This document shows positions 50,226 to 58,470 of a stretch of DNA of 64,000 bases, one piece after another (the first letter of the stretch is position 1; every line of letters starts with the position of its first letter). The notes under the pieces were generated by a model. The model was not told the DNA's origin. It ran no database searches and saw only the letters and a list, made by a program, of their open reading frames with translations. This stretch comes from Halobacteriovorax sp. HLS (lineage in GTDB: Bacteria; Bdellovibrionota; Bacteriovoracia; Bacteriovoracales; Bacteriovoracaceae), in the NCBI RefSeq assembly GCF_004006665.1, contig NZ_QOCL01000003.1, positions 310,001 to 374,000 of the forward strand, written 5' to 3'. The position numbers and the translations under genes are program-made.

Positions 50226-51941
50226 CTATAACTTTAGTGTCTTTAATGTCTTGTAGAGTTCAACATTTTTTTCATTATCTATCGTAACTTCGATAATGAC
50301 TTTGCTCATGTGTTCTTGAGCTTTTAAGTAACAATCTAAGAAGTCACTTGTATTATCAACTTTATGATAATCTAAATCAAACATCTTTGCAGCGTTTTCA
50401 AAGTTTACTTGGTGTGGAGTTGTTAAGTAAGGCAGTAATTGCTGATTCTTTGCAATTGGTAGGAGAGTAAAGATACCTCCTCCGAAATTATTAACAACAA
50501 TTATGCAAAGATTCTGTTTTGAAGTCTTAAGCATTTGCAATGAATTTAAGTCGTGAAGAAGACTAATATCACCAACCACTAGTGTTGTGTATTTTTCGCT
50601 ACCTTCAGCACTACCTATTGCTGAGGCCAGTAATCCTTCGATTCCACTCACTCCACGATTTGTGAATATATCTAACGACTTTGTAGTTGCTTGTGAGATA
50701 TAGTTATCAAAACTTCTAACCACGGTACTATTAGAAATATATAGAGATGAATTATCTCTAATATTTTCAATTATTTTTTTGGAAAGTACTGGATAGGAAA
50801 TTTCTGATTCTTCAATAAGCTCAATTTTCTTTTTAACGAAATTAGTGAAATCAATCTCTAGTAAAGAGCTAGAGTTTTCAATTCTTTCGCAAAGCTGGGT
50901 ACAGAATTGATCAACATGAGAGACAATTCTTAGGTCAACACTTTGAGCAGGGTCTTCTTTTTGCTCACTCCAGTTGACGGTAATATATTCTATACTTGGA
51001 TTCTCTTCTAGTAGTCTGTAGTAATGCTTAGAGGTAGTTCTTCCACCTAAATGAATAATTGTCGAAGGAAGATTCTTAGAAATATTCTCATAGACCTCTG
51101 GATGGTCAAATGTTGGAATGATTTTATCATTAAGCGAATAGCTAAACTTCAAAGACGAAGATACATCAAGATGCATCGGCCAGTTAAGTTTATCAATGAG
51201 CTTTCTAACACTTTCTTTGCACATTGAATTAGGTAAAGAGCCTATAACGAGAATACCATTCTTAGTATTCGAAACTATGGCACTTACTTTGTCTATGAGA
51301 TCATTAGATAGTGATTGAATAGGGCCATAGTAGTCGGTTTGTATAGTTCTATTAAAACTTTTCTGTGATTGATCTAGATATTCTTTAGAAATTGGTGTTA
51401 CTGAATCATCTAGTGGTTCACGTAGAGGTATATTAAAGTGAACTGGACCCTTATTAGGATACATGGATCTAAATAGTAGGTGATTAATTGTATTTCTAAT
51501 CACCGAGGGTGCAATTTGTTCTGTTGGAGCACCAAGACATGCATCGGCCATCACATGTTGTGAGTAGAATTTATTTTGATCTATTGTCTGGTTCGCGTCA
51601 CTCAATGCTAATTCAACAGGCCTATCCGCAGAGAGAACGATCAGAGGTACTGCAGATTTTTTCGCTTCTATTAATGCTGGTAGATAATTTGCTAGAGCGG
51701 TTCCTGATGTACAAATTAGAGCACTCGTTCGGCCTGTGGCCTTGGAACATCCTAGGGCCCTGTAAGCTTGGGCACGTTCATCAATACCAACATAGAGTTT
51801 CGCTTTAGAGTTTTCAATAAGGGAGTTTACAAGAGGTGCACAACGCATTCCTGGCGAGATATAAAAGTCAATAACTTCACTTTTTATCAGCTCGTCAATT
51901 ATTATAGAAGACCACAAATTTGATAAATTATGGGTTCGCAT
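50226..51941 (-). CDS. menD: SEPHCHC synthase MenD
   Basis: MenD is a thiamine-diphosphate enzyme that condenses 2-oxoglutarate with isochorismate. The 571 residues show the N-terminal LWSSIIIDELIKSEVIDFYI and SPGMRCAPL pattern, the ThDP-activating YVGIDERAQAYRALGCSKAT (Glu), GTALANYLPALIEAKKSAVP, and the C-terminal VVGDISLLHDLNSL and CIIVVNNFGGGIFTLLP ThDP/Mg motif. Length is normal. An AAGGA site lies before the ATG; menF is nine bases upstream. Confidence 0.96.
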   Translation of the reverse strand: MRTHNLSNLWSSIIIDELIKSEVIDFYISPGMRCAPLVNSLIENSKAKLYVGIDERAQAYRALGCSKATGRTSALICTSGTALANYLPALIEAKKSAVPLIVLSADRPVELALSDANQTIDQNKFYSQHVMADACLGAPTEQIAPSVIRNTINHLLFRSMYPNKGPVHFNIPLREPLDDSVTPISKEYLDQSQKSFNRTIQTDYYGPIQSLSNDLIDKVSAIVSNTKNGILVIGSLPNSMCKESVRKLIDKLNWPMHLDVSSSLKFSYSLNDKIIPTFDHPEVYENISKNLPSTIIHLGGRTTSKHYYRLLEENPSIEYITVNWSEQKEDPAQSVDLRIVSHVDQFCTQLCERIENSSSLLEIDFTNFVKKKIELIEESEISYPVLSKKIIENIRDNSSLYISNSTVVRSFDNYISQATTKSLDIFTNRGVSGIEGLLASAIGSAEGSEKYTTLVVGDISLLHDLNSLQMLKTSKQNLCIIVVNNFGGGIFTLLPIAKNQQLLPYLTTPHQVNFENAAKMFDLDYHKVDNTSDFLDCYLKAQEHMSKVIIEVTIDNEKNVELYKTLKTLKL

Positions 51942-51950
51942 TGAGTCCTT

Positions 51951-53300
51951 CTATAACGTTGGTTGCTCAAAGATCTTCATTTTATTCTTTGACTCAAGCC
52001 ACTCGCTATCAGTATCACTTCCAGTCACTAGGCCACATCCTCCAAATACATGAAGCTTTGTTTCTTCACTAAGAGCACTTCTGATAGCAACGGCAAACTC
52101 GCAAGAATCAGAACTAATATAACCCATTGGTCCTGCATAGAGGCCTCTGTCAAATGGCTCAATTTCATCGATACACTTCTTCGCCATTACCCATGGTCTA
52201 CCTCCAACAGCTGGTGTTGGATGAAGTGTATTAAGAAGAACTGCAAAGTTACTCTTTTCTGAAAGAGTTCCAACTATGTGAGTATGAATATGTTGAATAT
52301 ACTTTAATTTTAGAACACTTTCTGGAGCTTCTATTTTTACCTGAGCTCCAAGCATTGAAAGTTTCTCTTGAATTTCGCGAGAAACTATTCTGTGCTCTTC
52401 GAGCTCTTTTGGTGAACTCGTTAGTTCACTTTGGTATTTAAGATCAAGTTCAAAATCATTTGACCTTGGTCTTGTTCCAGCTAAACAATCTAGAGATATT
52501 TCTCTATCTTTTGCTTTGAAGAGCTTTTCAGGAGTAAAACTCATGAAGACCTTACCATCTCCTGGATCAAGGTAGAGGTGATAGCTATCTGGAGCATTTT
52601 TGATATTCTTCTCAAAAATGGCCATCGGATCAACTATTCTGTCAAACTCTATTATTTCTTTTCTTGCTAGAACAACTTTTTCAAGTGGAGTCTTTTCTAA
52701 GTTGTCCATGCAGGCTTTCATCATCTTATCCCAATGTGATTTTTCTGGATAAGTTGTTGTCGAGCAAGTATTTACAACTGCAAACTCATGACGAATAAAA
52801 TTCAAATACGCTTCAAGTTCAAATAAGGCATTGGCCCTTTTGTCTTCACTCGTAAGAGATTTCTTATTAAAGATAACTTTAAGCACAGTTTGATTTTCAG
52901 AAGTTTCAAAAACTAGCTTCGGTAAAGAGAAATGGCACTCGTCAAAACCTGTCCAAGTTTCATCTCTTTTTGTAGACTGTGAAAAGCGTTGGGCACCGAG
53001 GAAGATAAGATCTTCATGTTGCTCGATTAATCCTAGGAGTTTATTGTAGTCATACTTCTTTGTATAAGTGATATGAGAGCCAATACCTAAGATCTCTTTC
53101 TTTCCATCTTTACTTTTGAAGTAATTAAGCGGTCTGTGAATAACATGACCTAGTAAATTTGATAATTGAGTTTGTTCGATTTTAAATTTATATGTAACAA
53201 ATCTCTTCTTATCTTTAGTAATAGCTTCAAAATCTACATTTTTCCAATGTTCAGAAAGTTGTCTAATAACTGAATGTTTAAGTTCTAGAAGATTAATCAT
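51951..53300 (-). CDS. menF: Isochorismate synthase MenF
   Basis: MenF converts chorismate to isochorismate, the first committed step. The 449-residue product has the chorismate-binding fold: EKVVLARKEIIEFDRIV, YLDPGDGKVFMSFTPEKLFK, DCLAGTRPRSND, ELEEHRIVSREI, YIQHIHTHIVGTLSEKSNF, LHPTPAVGGRPW and FDRGLYAGPMGYISSDSCEF with FAVAIRSAL. These match the MenF/EntC/DhbC group. It follows menG directly; the start is adjacent to the menG stop. Confidence 0.95.
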   Translation of the reverse strand: MINLLELKHSVIRQLSEHWKNVDFEAITKDKKRFVTYKFKIEQTQLSNLLGHVIHRPLNYFKSKDGKKEILGIGSHITYTKKYDYNKLLGLIEQHEDLIFLGAQRFSQSTKRDETWTGFDECHFSLPKLVFETSENQTVLKVIFNKKSLTSEDKRANALFELEAYLNFIRHEFAVVNTCSTTTYPEKSHWDKMMKACMDNLEKTPLEKVVLARKEIIEFDRIVDPMAIFEKNIKNAPDSYHLYLDPGDGKVFMSFTPEKLFKAKDREISLDCLAGTRPRSNDFELDLKYQSELTSSPKELEEHRIVSREIQEKLSMLGAQVKIEAPESVLKLKYIQHIHTHIVGTLSEKSNFAVLLNTLHPTPAVGGRPWVMAKKCIDEIEPFDRGLYAGPMGYISSDSCEFAVAIRSALSEETKLHVFGGCGLVTGSDTDSEWLESKNKMKIFEQPTL

Positions 53301-54014
53301 TTATTCTTTATCACCTATATATAGATTTGCGATTCCAAATGTGAGCTCTTCAAATCTAGCATTATTAAAACCAGCTTCTTTCATCCAAGCTGTAAAGTCA
53401 TCGCCGTAAGCGAAGTCTTCGACTGTTTCATTTAAATATGTATAAGCATCTCTATGTTTTGATAATAGATTTCCTACAAAAGGAAGTAGGTGTCTAAAGT
53501 AGAACATATAAACTGCATGAACTATTTTATTCTTTGGGAGACCAAATTCCATGATCATTACGCGACCATTTGGCTTTAATACTCTAAAAATTTCACGAAG
53601 AGATTTTTGTGGGTCTGGAAAATTTCGAATTCCAAAACTAATCGTTACAACATCAACAGTTGAATCTGCTGCAGGAATATTACATCCATCACCAATATGT
53701 AGTGCTATCTTATTTTCTTTTTTAGCTTTCTTTACCTTAACTTTTCCAAGCTCAACCATTCCTCTAGATAGGTCAAGACCTGTTATCTTTTCAATCTTAG
53801 GAGACTTCGCAAGTACAAGGGCAACATCTCCAGTTCCTGTAGCAAGGTCTAGCGCTATTAGGTTATTTCTTTGAGGAAGATTCTTAAGAAGTTTTCTTCT
53901 CCAATAAACATCTATCCCGCAAGATAGGATGCGGTTTAATAAGTCATAAGTTCCTGCAATCTCGTCAAAGATCTTCCAAGATTCTTTTTTTCGACCCTGA
54001 AGTGCTGAATTCAT
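53301..54014 (-). CDS. menG: Demethylmenaquinone methyltransferase (MenG/UbiE)
   Basis: This class I methyltransferase adds the last methyl group to demethylmenaquinone. The 237-residue product has IFDEIAGTYDLLNRILSCGI, ALDLATGTGDVALVLA (SAM motif I), IGDGCNIPAADSTVDVVTIS, FGIRNFPDPQKSLREIFRVL and a C-terminal LTFGIANLYIG, all family signatures. I choose the ATG at 54014 because GAGGAAA lies just before it; an in-frame ATG at 54026 is inside that region. It is first in the men operon. Confidence 0.95.
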   Translation of the reverse strand: MNSALQGRKKESWKIFDEIAGTYDLLNRILSCGIDVYWRRKLLKNLPQRNNLIALDLATGTGDVALVLAKSPKIEKITGLDLSRGMVELGKVKVKKAKKENKIALHIGDGCNIPAADSTVDVVTISFGIRNFPDPQKSLREIFRVLKPNGRVMIMEFGLPKNKIVHAVYMFYFRHLLPFVGNLLSKHRDAYTYLNETVEDFAYGDDFTAWMKEAGFNNARFEELTFGIANLYIGDKE

Positions 54015-54172
54015 AGATTTCCTCATTTAGATATTCAAGGGCTTGATATAACTTTTTGTGCCTAATGTTGCAAGTATTGTCTAAAAAAATTGGTAATGGC
54101 CACACGCAACAACTTGATCATTTCTTCAGAATGGGGTTTTTTATTTTACAATGAGGTGCTAGGCCGTTAAAA

Positions 54173-55177
54173 ATGCATCAAAAAAACCATAAAAATAATA
54201 TGTTACAAGATTTTTTATCGACAATTCCATTGAAGACTCTAAAGCATGTCAAAGACATGGATTTAAATATATCTTCCCCTAACTGTAATAAGGCCATTAA
54301 TGATCTATTGCAAAATAGTGTTCTTGTTGGTGGGAAGAGGTTACGTCCACTTTTAACTTATTTAGTAGGTAGCTTGTTTGGACAAGACTTCTCAAAAGTC
54401 GCTCCTTATGCAAAATCCATTGAGCTCGTTCACGCGGCTAGTTTAAGCCACGATGATGTTATAGATAACGCAACGACTAGAAGAAATGTTGCTTCGATCA
54501 ATATACAGGCCTCTAATAAGAAAGCAGTACTTGCAGGTGATTATTTACTAGCAGATGTTATTGTTGGATTGACACAGGCCGGAAATTTAGAGCTAGTGGG
54601 TGAGATGGCAAAGGTTATTCAAGACCTTGCTGTGGGTGAGTGGATTCAGTCAGATGCTATTGAAAATAGAGACTATACAAGTGAACTTATCGAGACAATT
54701 GCAATAAAGAAGACTGCTTCAGTAATGAGCTGGTGTTGTTTTTCTCCTGCTATCTTGGCCGGACATAGCGCAGAGGTTGTAGAGAAAGCTAGGCAGATGG
54801 GAATTGATCTTGGTATTGCTTTTCAATTAATGGATGACACATTAGATTTTAGTGAATCCTCTCAAAAAGATGCTAATTTAGACCTTGAAAATGGGCTTGT
54901 TAATGCGGTTCTCTTCCAATGGCTTCAACTTAATCCTTCTCTTAATGAAAAGTACAAAGCAGGTGAAGGTTTAATTTCTATATATAATGGTGAGAAAATT
55001 GACAAGGCCGTTGAGATAGTCAAGCAAACGGCCATGAGTCATATTAATAGCGCTCGTTCTCTTCTAGATGAGATTCAGTCAGATATCTGTTCTAATGAAA
55101 AAGAAGTTAAGGCCTTTGAAAAGAACAAGAAGCCTATTTTATATATCTTTGATTATCTAACACAACGTAGACATTAA
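54173..55177 (+). CDS. ispB: Polyprenyl diphosphate synthase
   Basis: This enzyme extends isoprenoid chains for the quinone side chain. The 334 residues hold both Asp-rich motifs: AASLSHDDVIDNATTRRN (about residues 96-113) and AFQLMDDTLDFSESSQ (about 221-236). The VGGKRLRPLLTYLVG segment and KKAVLAGDYLLADVIV are also diagnostic. The gene is divergent from the men operon, consistent with menaquinone-side-chain synthesis. Octaprenyl versus heptaprenyl length cannot be read from sequence alone. The start has no clear ribosome binding site; a second ATG nine codons in is possible. Confidence 0.88.
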   Translation: MHQKNHKNNMLQDFLSTIPLKTLKHVKDMDLNISSPNCNKAINDLLQNSVLVGGKRLRPLLTYLVGSLFGQDFSKVAPYAKSIELVHAASLSHDDVIDNATTRRNVASINIQASNKKAVLAGDYLLADVIVGLTQAGNLELVGEMAKVIQDLAVGEWIQSDAIENRDYTSELIETIAIKKTASVMSWCCFSPAILAGHSAEVVEKARQMGIDLGIAFQLMDDTLDFSESSQKDANLDLENGLVNAVLFQWLQLNPSLNEKYKAGEGLISIYNGEKIDKAVEIVKQTAMSHINSARSLLDEIQSDICSNEKEVKAFEKNKKPILYIFDYLTQRRH

Positions 55178-55644
55178 GATCTTTTTATACAATGAGGTAG
55201 AAGATTGAAGACATCTTGTATTGCTCTTCTACACCTTTCATTTCCTTTTGGTGTGTGCCGAGGAAATGCTCTTTTTGAACTCTGCTCAAAAGAGATATCA
55301 TCATCATTCATTGCACGGTCAACTTTTGACTTCTTAAGGACTAATTCAGCAGAACAGTCTTTGAATAGGTTCTCACCAGATCGTTGCCAGCTAAATTTTA
55401 AGTGAAAGTCTCCTGCAATAATCTTCCTATCTTCTTTGAGCATACTTGCTTGATACTTTCTCTCTTTTAAAAGAGAGAGTACAAGCTCTTTGTACTTTAA
55501 ATCTTCTTCAGACTTAAAGGTATCCCAAACTTTTACTCTGCAAGTACCATGGTTAATCTTGTAGTATATTCTTTCTGACTTTGCACTGACGTGAGTGCAA
55601 AGTGCAAAAGCAACTATAAGAATTGTTCGTAATTTTCTTCGCAT
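55174..55644 (-). CDS. Secreted protein, family unknown
   Basis: The 156-residue product has a signal peptide (TILIVAFALCTHVSAKS) and a mature part with four Cys (HGTCRVKVWD, FKDCSAELVLKK, ERCRRAIQD, LPHCIKR), suggesting disulfides. It begins inside the aminopeptidase gene (31-base overlap) on the same strand, so it is translated from the same message. It ends overlapping the polyprenyl synthase stop. No family is recognised. Confidence 0.65.
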   Translation of the reverse strand: MRRKLRTILIVAFALCTHVSAKSERIYYKINHGTCRVKVWDTFKSEEDLKYKELVLSLLKERKYQASMLKEDRKIIAGDFHLKFSWQRSGENLFKDCSAELVLKKSKVDRAMNDDDISFEQSSKRAFPRHTPKGNERCRRAIQDVFNLLPHCIKRS

Positions 55645-56936
55645 GCTTTTTCTACCTCTTTAACTTCTTTAGGGATCATTGCTGTTAAGTTTTCATGGGA
55701 GCTTTCTGTGATTAAAATATCATCTTCAATTCTAACGGCCATACCTCTTAGTTCACTTGGAATATCTAAATTATCTGGTTGAAAGTAGAGACCTGGCTCA
55801 ACTGTAAAGAGCATGCCTTCTTTAAATGTAATTGGGCGAAAGTCATCGTCCATATATGGATTTTGATCGTGAACATCCATTCCTAACCAATGGCTTGTTC
55901 CATGAGGGTAGAATTCTTTATAGAGATTTTTTTCAACAATCTCATCAATACTTTGCTTGAATATTTTTAAATCTCTTAGTCCTTGGGACAATGACTTTAC
56001 TGATTCCATGTGAACTTCTTCAAGGGTGTGCCCTGGAGAACATTTGGAGAAGCTATTTTTCATGGCCTCAAGAACAATTTCGTAAACTTCTTTTTGAATC
56101 CCTGTGTACTTACCATTTATTGGGAAAGTTCTTGTTACATCACTTGCGTAAGTATCAAACTCACTTCCAGCATCGATTAAGAGCATGTCTCCGTCAGCTA
56201 GCTGCATGTTATTTTGAACGTAATGTAGAATCGTTCCATTTACTCCACCTGCTACAATTGATTCATAAGCACTTGAGTGAGCTCCATTTTGTCTAAAGAC
56301 ATATTCCATTAAGTTGAAAATTTCAGCCTCGTTGGCGCCCACTTTCGCTTTTGCCATTGCGGCCCGGTGTGCTCTATTAGTTGCATGAGCTGCTTTTTTC
56401 ATTTTTAGAATTTCATTTTGATCTTTAATGAGTCGTTGTTGCTCAATAAGAGAGCTGACGTGACGAAATGCTTTAGGAGTAGGTGTCTTTAATCTACCTC
56501 TTGGATCAAGATCCATGCATATTTTTCTAACCTTCATAAGAAGTTCTGTCTCATTGAATAGGTCTAAAAATACTTCGCGGTGTCCTTTTAAAAGCTCAGG
56601 CAAAACTTTTTGAAAATCGTCAATTGAATAACACTCGTCCATATCAAAAACTTCTTTTGACTTCTCTGGACCAAGACGTCTGCCAGACCAAATTTCCATA
56701 AGTCTATCATTTGGCCTAACGAAGAGGTGATCTTTCTTTTCAAGGTGAGGTGTTAGAACAAGTATCGCATCTGGTTCGTTGCAACCAGTAAGATATTTAA
56801 AATTAGAGTTTTGTCTAAAAGTGAACTCTGTGTCGTTAGATCTTGTCTTGTATCCAGCCGCTGGTATGATGGCGACTCCATCTTTTAATTTTGATAGAGT
56901 TGTGTATCTTCTATTTTTAAAATTAGTGTTTTCCAT
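55614..56936 (-). CDS. pepP: Xaa-Pro aminopeptidase (PepP-type, M24B)
   Basis: PepP removes N-terminal residues before proline using two metal ions. The 440 residues carry the N-terminal domain (FRQNSNFKYLTGCNEPDAIL) and the pita-bread catalytic domain with LLIDAGSEFDTYASDVTRTF (two Asp ligands), PHGTSHWLGMDVHDQN (His ligand), LFTVEPGLYFQPD (Glu) and GMAVRIEDDILIT (Glu). Length and order are normal for E. coli-type PepP. Its ribosome binding site is inside a 9-pair hairpin (listed separately). Confidence 0.95.
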   Translation of the reverse strand: MENTNFKNRRYTTLSKLKDGVAIIPAAGYKTRSNDTEFTFRQNSNFKYLTGCNEPDAILVLTPHLEKKDHLFVRPNDRLMEIWSGRRLGPEKSKEVFDMDECYSIDDFQKVLPELLKGHREVFLDLFNETELLMKVRKICMDLDPRGRLKTPTPKAFRHVSSLIEQQRLIKDQNEILKMKKAAHATNRAHRAAMAKAKVGANEAEIFNLMEYVFRQNGAHSSAYESIVAGGVNGTILHYVQNNMQLADGDMLLIDAGSEFDTYASDVTRTFPINGKYTGIQKEVYEIVLEAMKNSFSKCSPGHTLEEVHMESVKSLSQGLRDLKIFKQSIDEIVEKNLYKEFYPHGTSHWLGMDVHDQNPYMDDDFRPITFKEGMLFTVEPGLYFQPDNLDIPSELRGMAVRIEDDILITESSHENLTAMIPKEVKEVEKACEENYEQFL

Positions 56937-56941
56937 TCGTA

Positions 56942-56971
56942 TTTCTCCTAATCAATATATTGTAGGAGAAA
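56942..56971 (-). promoter_or_regulatory. Hairpin sequestering the pepP ribosome binding site
   Basis: On the minus strand TTTCTCCTA pairs perfectly with TAGGAGAAA (9 pairs; plus-strand arms 56942-56950 and 56963-56971) around a 12-base loop. The downstream arm is the ribosome binding site TAGGAG, and the ATG lies five bases beyond the stem. The site would be closed at low temperature or until something opens it. Confidence 0.6.
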
Positions 56972-56983
56972 TATCTCTTTAGA

Positions 56984-57011
56984 TCAAAAAAAAGGGCCTA
57001 AAAGGCCCTTT
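56984..57011 (-). terminator. Terminator after the Cys/Arg-rich secreted gene
   Basis: AAAGGGCCT (56991-56999) and AGGCCCTTT (57003-57011) form a perfect 9-pair stem with an AAA loop. Read on the minus strand it is followed by a run of eight Ts, so it ends the gene at 57034-57651 before pepP. It is a textbook intrinsic terminator. Confidence 0.9.
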
Positions 57012-57033
57012 ATTTATTAAAAATATACTAGTT

Positions 57034-57651
57034 TTATCTCTGTGAGCAGTATTGTCTACGAACTACATTTCTTTCACATTGTCTCATGGCCTTTTGACAT
57101 GCTTTTGCTTGAACGCCACTACCTCTTTGACCTTGTGCTGAAGCGATGTGAGTCTCAACAACTCCTCTTCTTCCCATTCTATCAACTGAACAAGTCTTAG
57201 TAACTTCTCTTCCAGGATTAGAATATCTACTTTGAACACAACGTGCATGAAGATTACGTCCTGATCTATTTCTTGATACTAATTCTCTATAGCAAGCGTC
57301 ATTTGCAGCAACACAAGCTCTTCTTGAAAATGTTTCAATTACTCTTCCGTTTCTTGTAACTAGATCAAATGAACATTGATTTCTTCCATTGTCTCCGCCT
57401 CTTCTTCCTTCTAGTTTACAGTTGAAGTTTGCATTATAGTCATACCTTCTTCTTTCTCTTAGTTCTTGCCTACACTCTTTCATTGATTCATCACAAGCTG
57501 CTCTTTCGCTGTAGTAATCATAGTTTGTAAAAGTTCTAACGATATAGTCATATCCTCTTTCATTTCTTTCAAGAACAGCTGTACAAGAATCTGCTTGAGC
57601 TGAAGTTGTTATTGCCATTAATGCCATAAGTGCGAATACCATTTTTTTCAT
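57034..57651 (-). CDS. Secreted Cys/Arg-rich protein with three related units
   Basis: The 205-residue product has a signal peptide (MVFALMALMAITTSAQA). The mature part is very basic and contains three similar units of about 55 residues: each begins Cys-x-(V/F)-x-x, then a short strand with ETx, then ACxxxxxxCxxxL. Examples are CSFDLVTRNGRVIETFSRR with ACVAANDACYREL, and CSVDRMGRRGVVETHIASA with ACQKAMRQCERNV. Regular Cys spacing suggests disulfides within each unit. GAGAG precedes the ATG. The role is unknown; a structural or nucleic-acid-binding extracellular protein is possible. Confidence 0.75.
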   Translation of the reverse strand: MKKMVFALMALMAITTSAQADSCTAVLERNERGYDYIVRTFTNYDYYSERAACDESMKECRQELRERRRYDYNANFNCKLEGRRGGDNGRNQCSFDLVTRNGRVIETFSRRACVAANDACYRELVSRNRSGRNLHARCVQSRYSNPGREVTKTCSVDRMGRRGVVETHIASAQGQRGSGVQAKACQKAMRQCERNVVRRQYCSQR

Positions 57652-57981
57652 TTTTCTCTCCCTCTTTGGTGGTTGCTTAATACTGTTTTCGCTAAATAAA
57701 TAAAAAGTGGCAAATAAGCTTTGAAAGAAATTAAAAAAAAGTGCTAAATGTAATACTTTTTTGTGAAATGTAAGTTTTTACAAAATTTGTGAATGAGCGT
57801 TTTTTTATAAGTTGTTGATTTTATTGCTGGTGTCAAAGTGCGCATAGGGTCAGTTTGGAAAAAATACGAATTTACACAAAATTGACAAGGCCTTAACTCT
57901 GCTTGGACAACCTTCGCCGATACTTATTTTAGAATGATTACAGAGCTTATGAAAGCTTTGAAACTCTAAAGGAGAGTCGTT
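57652..57981. other. Intergenic region between the Cys/Arg-rich and small cytosolic genes
   Basis: 330 AT-rich bases between divergent genes without a credible reading frame. It contains TTGACA at 57882-57887, but no -10 hexamer lies at the usual spacing. TTGGAC (57903-57908) with TATTTT (57925-57930) is a weak alternative for the right-hand gene. AAAGGAGAG just before 57982 is a strong ribosome binding site. No structured RNA is evident. Confidence 0.35.
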
Positions 57982-58194
57982 ATGGAAAATGTATTAATCT
58001 TAGGAAATAAAGTTTTTTACATGCCAGCAATTAATGAAAGTTCACTTGAAAAAAGACCAAAGAAGTCAGTTTCTTCTGATAATAAAGACTATCTAGAGCT
58101 ACAAAGACATTGGTCTCAAAGCGAAGAAGATCTAAAGAAGGAAAAAGAAATTTTTCAAAATATTCTTGGAGAGGAAATCTCCAAAGGAGCTTAA
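57982..58194 (+). CDS. Small soluble protein, family unknown
   Basis: This 70-residue protein has an excellent AAAGGAGAG site. It has no signal peptide. The first 14 residues (MENVLILGNKVFYM) may form a strand pair; the rest is Lys/Glu-rich and helical (DYLELQRHWSQSEEDLKKEK). The next small gene starts one base after its stop, so the pair forms a tiny operon ended by a strong terminator. No family is recognised. Confidence 0.65.
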   Translation: MENVLILGNKVFYMPAINESSLEKRPKKSVSSDNKDYLELQRHWSQSEEDLKKEKEIFQNILGEEISKGA

Positions 58195-58195
58195 C

Positions 58196-58369
58196 ATGAA
58201 CAATTTAAAGTTTATTCTTAATAAGTTTTTTAAATATACAGTAGCTAGGGAAGGGAAATTATATAAAACAAGGCAAGATGCCAGCAAAGGACACTGGAAT
58301 TTCGATGATACAGGACTTTGCCATGAAGATAATATGTTAAGAGCTAATCTTAATAAGCAGTCTTGCTAA
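58196..58369 (+). CDS. Small basic protein (57 residues), family unknown
   Basis: I start at the ATG at 58196 because AAAGGAG sits eight bases upstream; an earlier in-frame ATG overlaps the previous gene and lacks such a site. The product is short and basic at the N-terminus (NNLKFILNKFFKYTVAREGK), with a conserved-looking WNFDDTGLCHEDNML in the C-terminal half. It has no signal peptide. It starts one base after its neighbour and is probably translationally coupled. Confidence 0.6.
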   Translation: MNNLKFILNKFFKYTVAREGKLYKTRQDASKGHWNFDDTGLCHEDNMLRANLNKQSC

Positions 58370-58374
58370 AGAAG

Positions 58375-58408
58375 AAGGCCTCGCAATTGTCGAGGCCTTT
58401 TCTTTTTC
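58375..58408 (+). terminator. Rho-independent terminator of the small-gene pair
   Basis: AAGGCCTCG (58375-58383) pairs with CGAGGCCTT (58391-58399), loop CAATTGT, followed by TTTTCTTTTTC. It lies directly after the second small gene and is a strong intrinsic terminator. Confidence 0.9.
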
Positions 58409-58470
58409 TATCCTAGTAGTCAATACTTGCTCTAGATGGTAAAAATTAACATCATAAATTTGGAGCAATA

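Noticed and set aside
57882-57910. TTGACA as a strong -35 box
   Set aside because: No acceptable -10 hexamer occurs 16-18 bases downstream.
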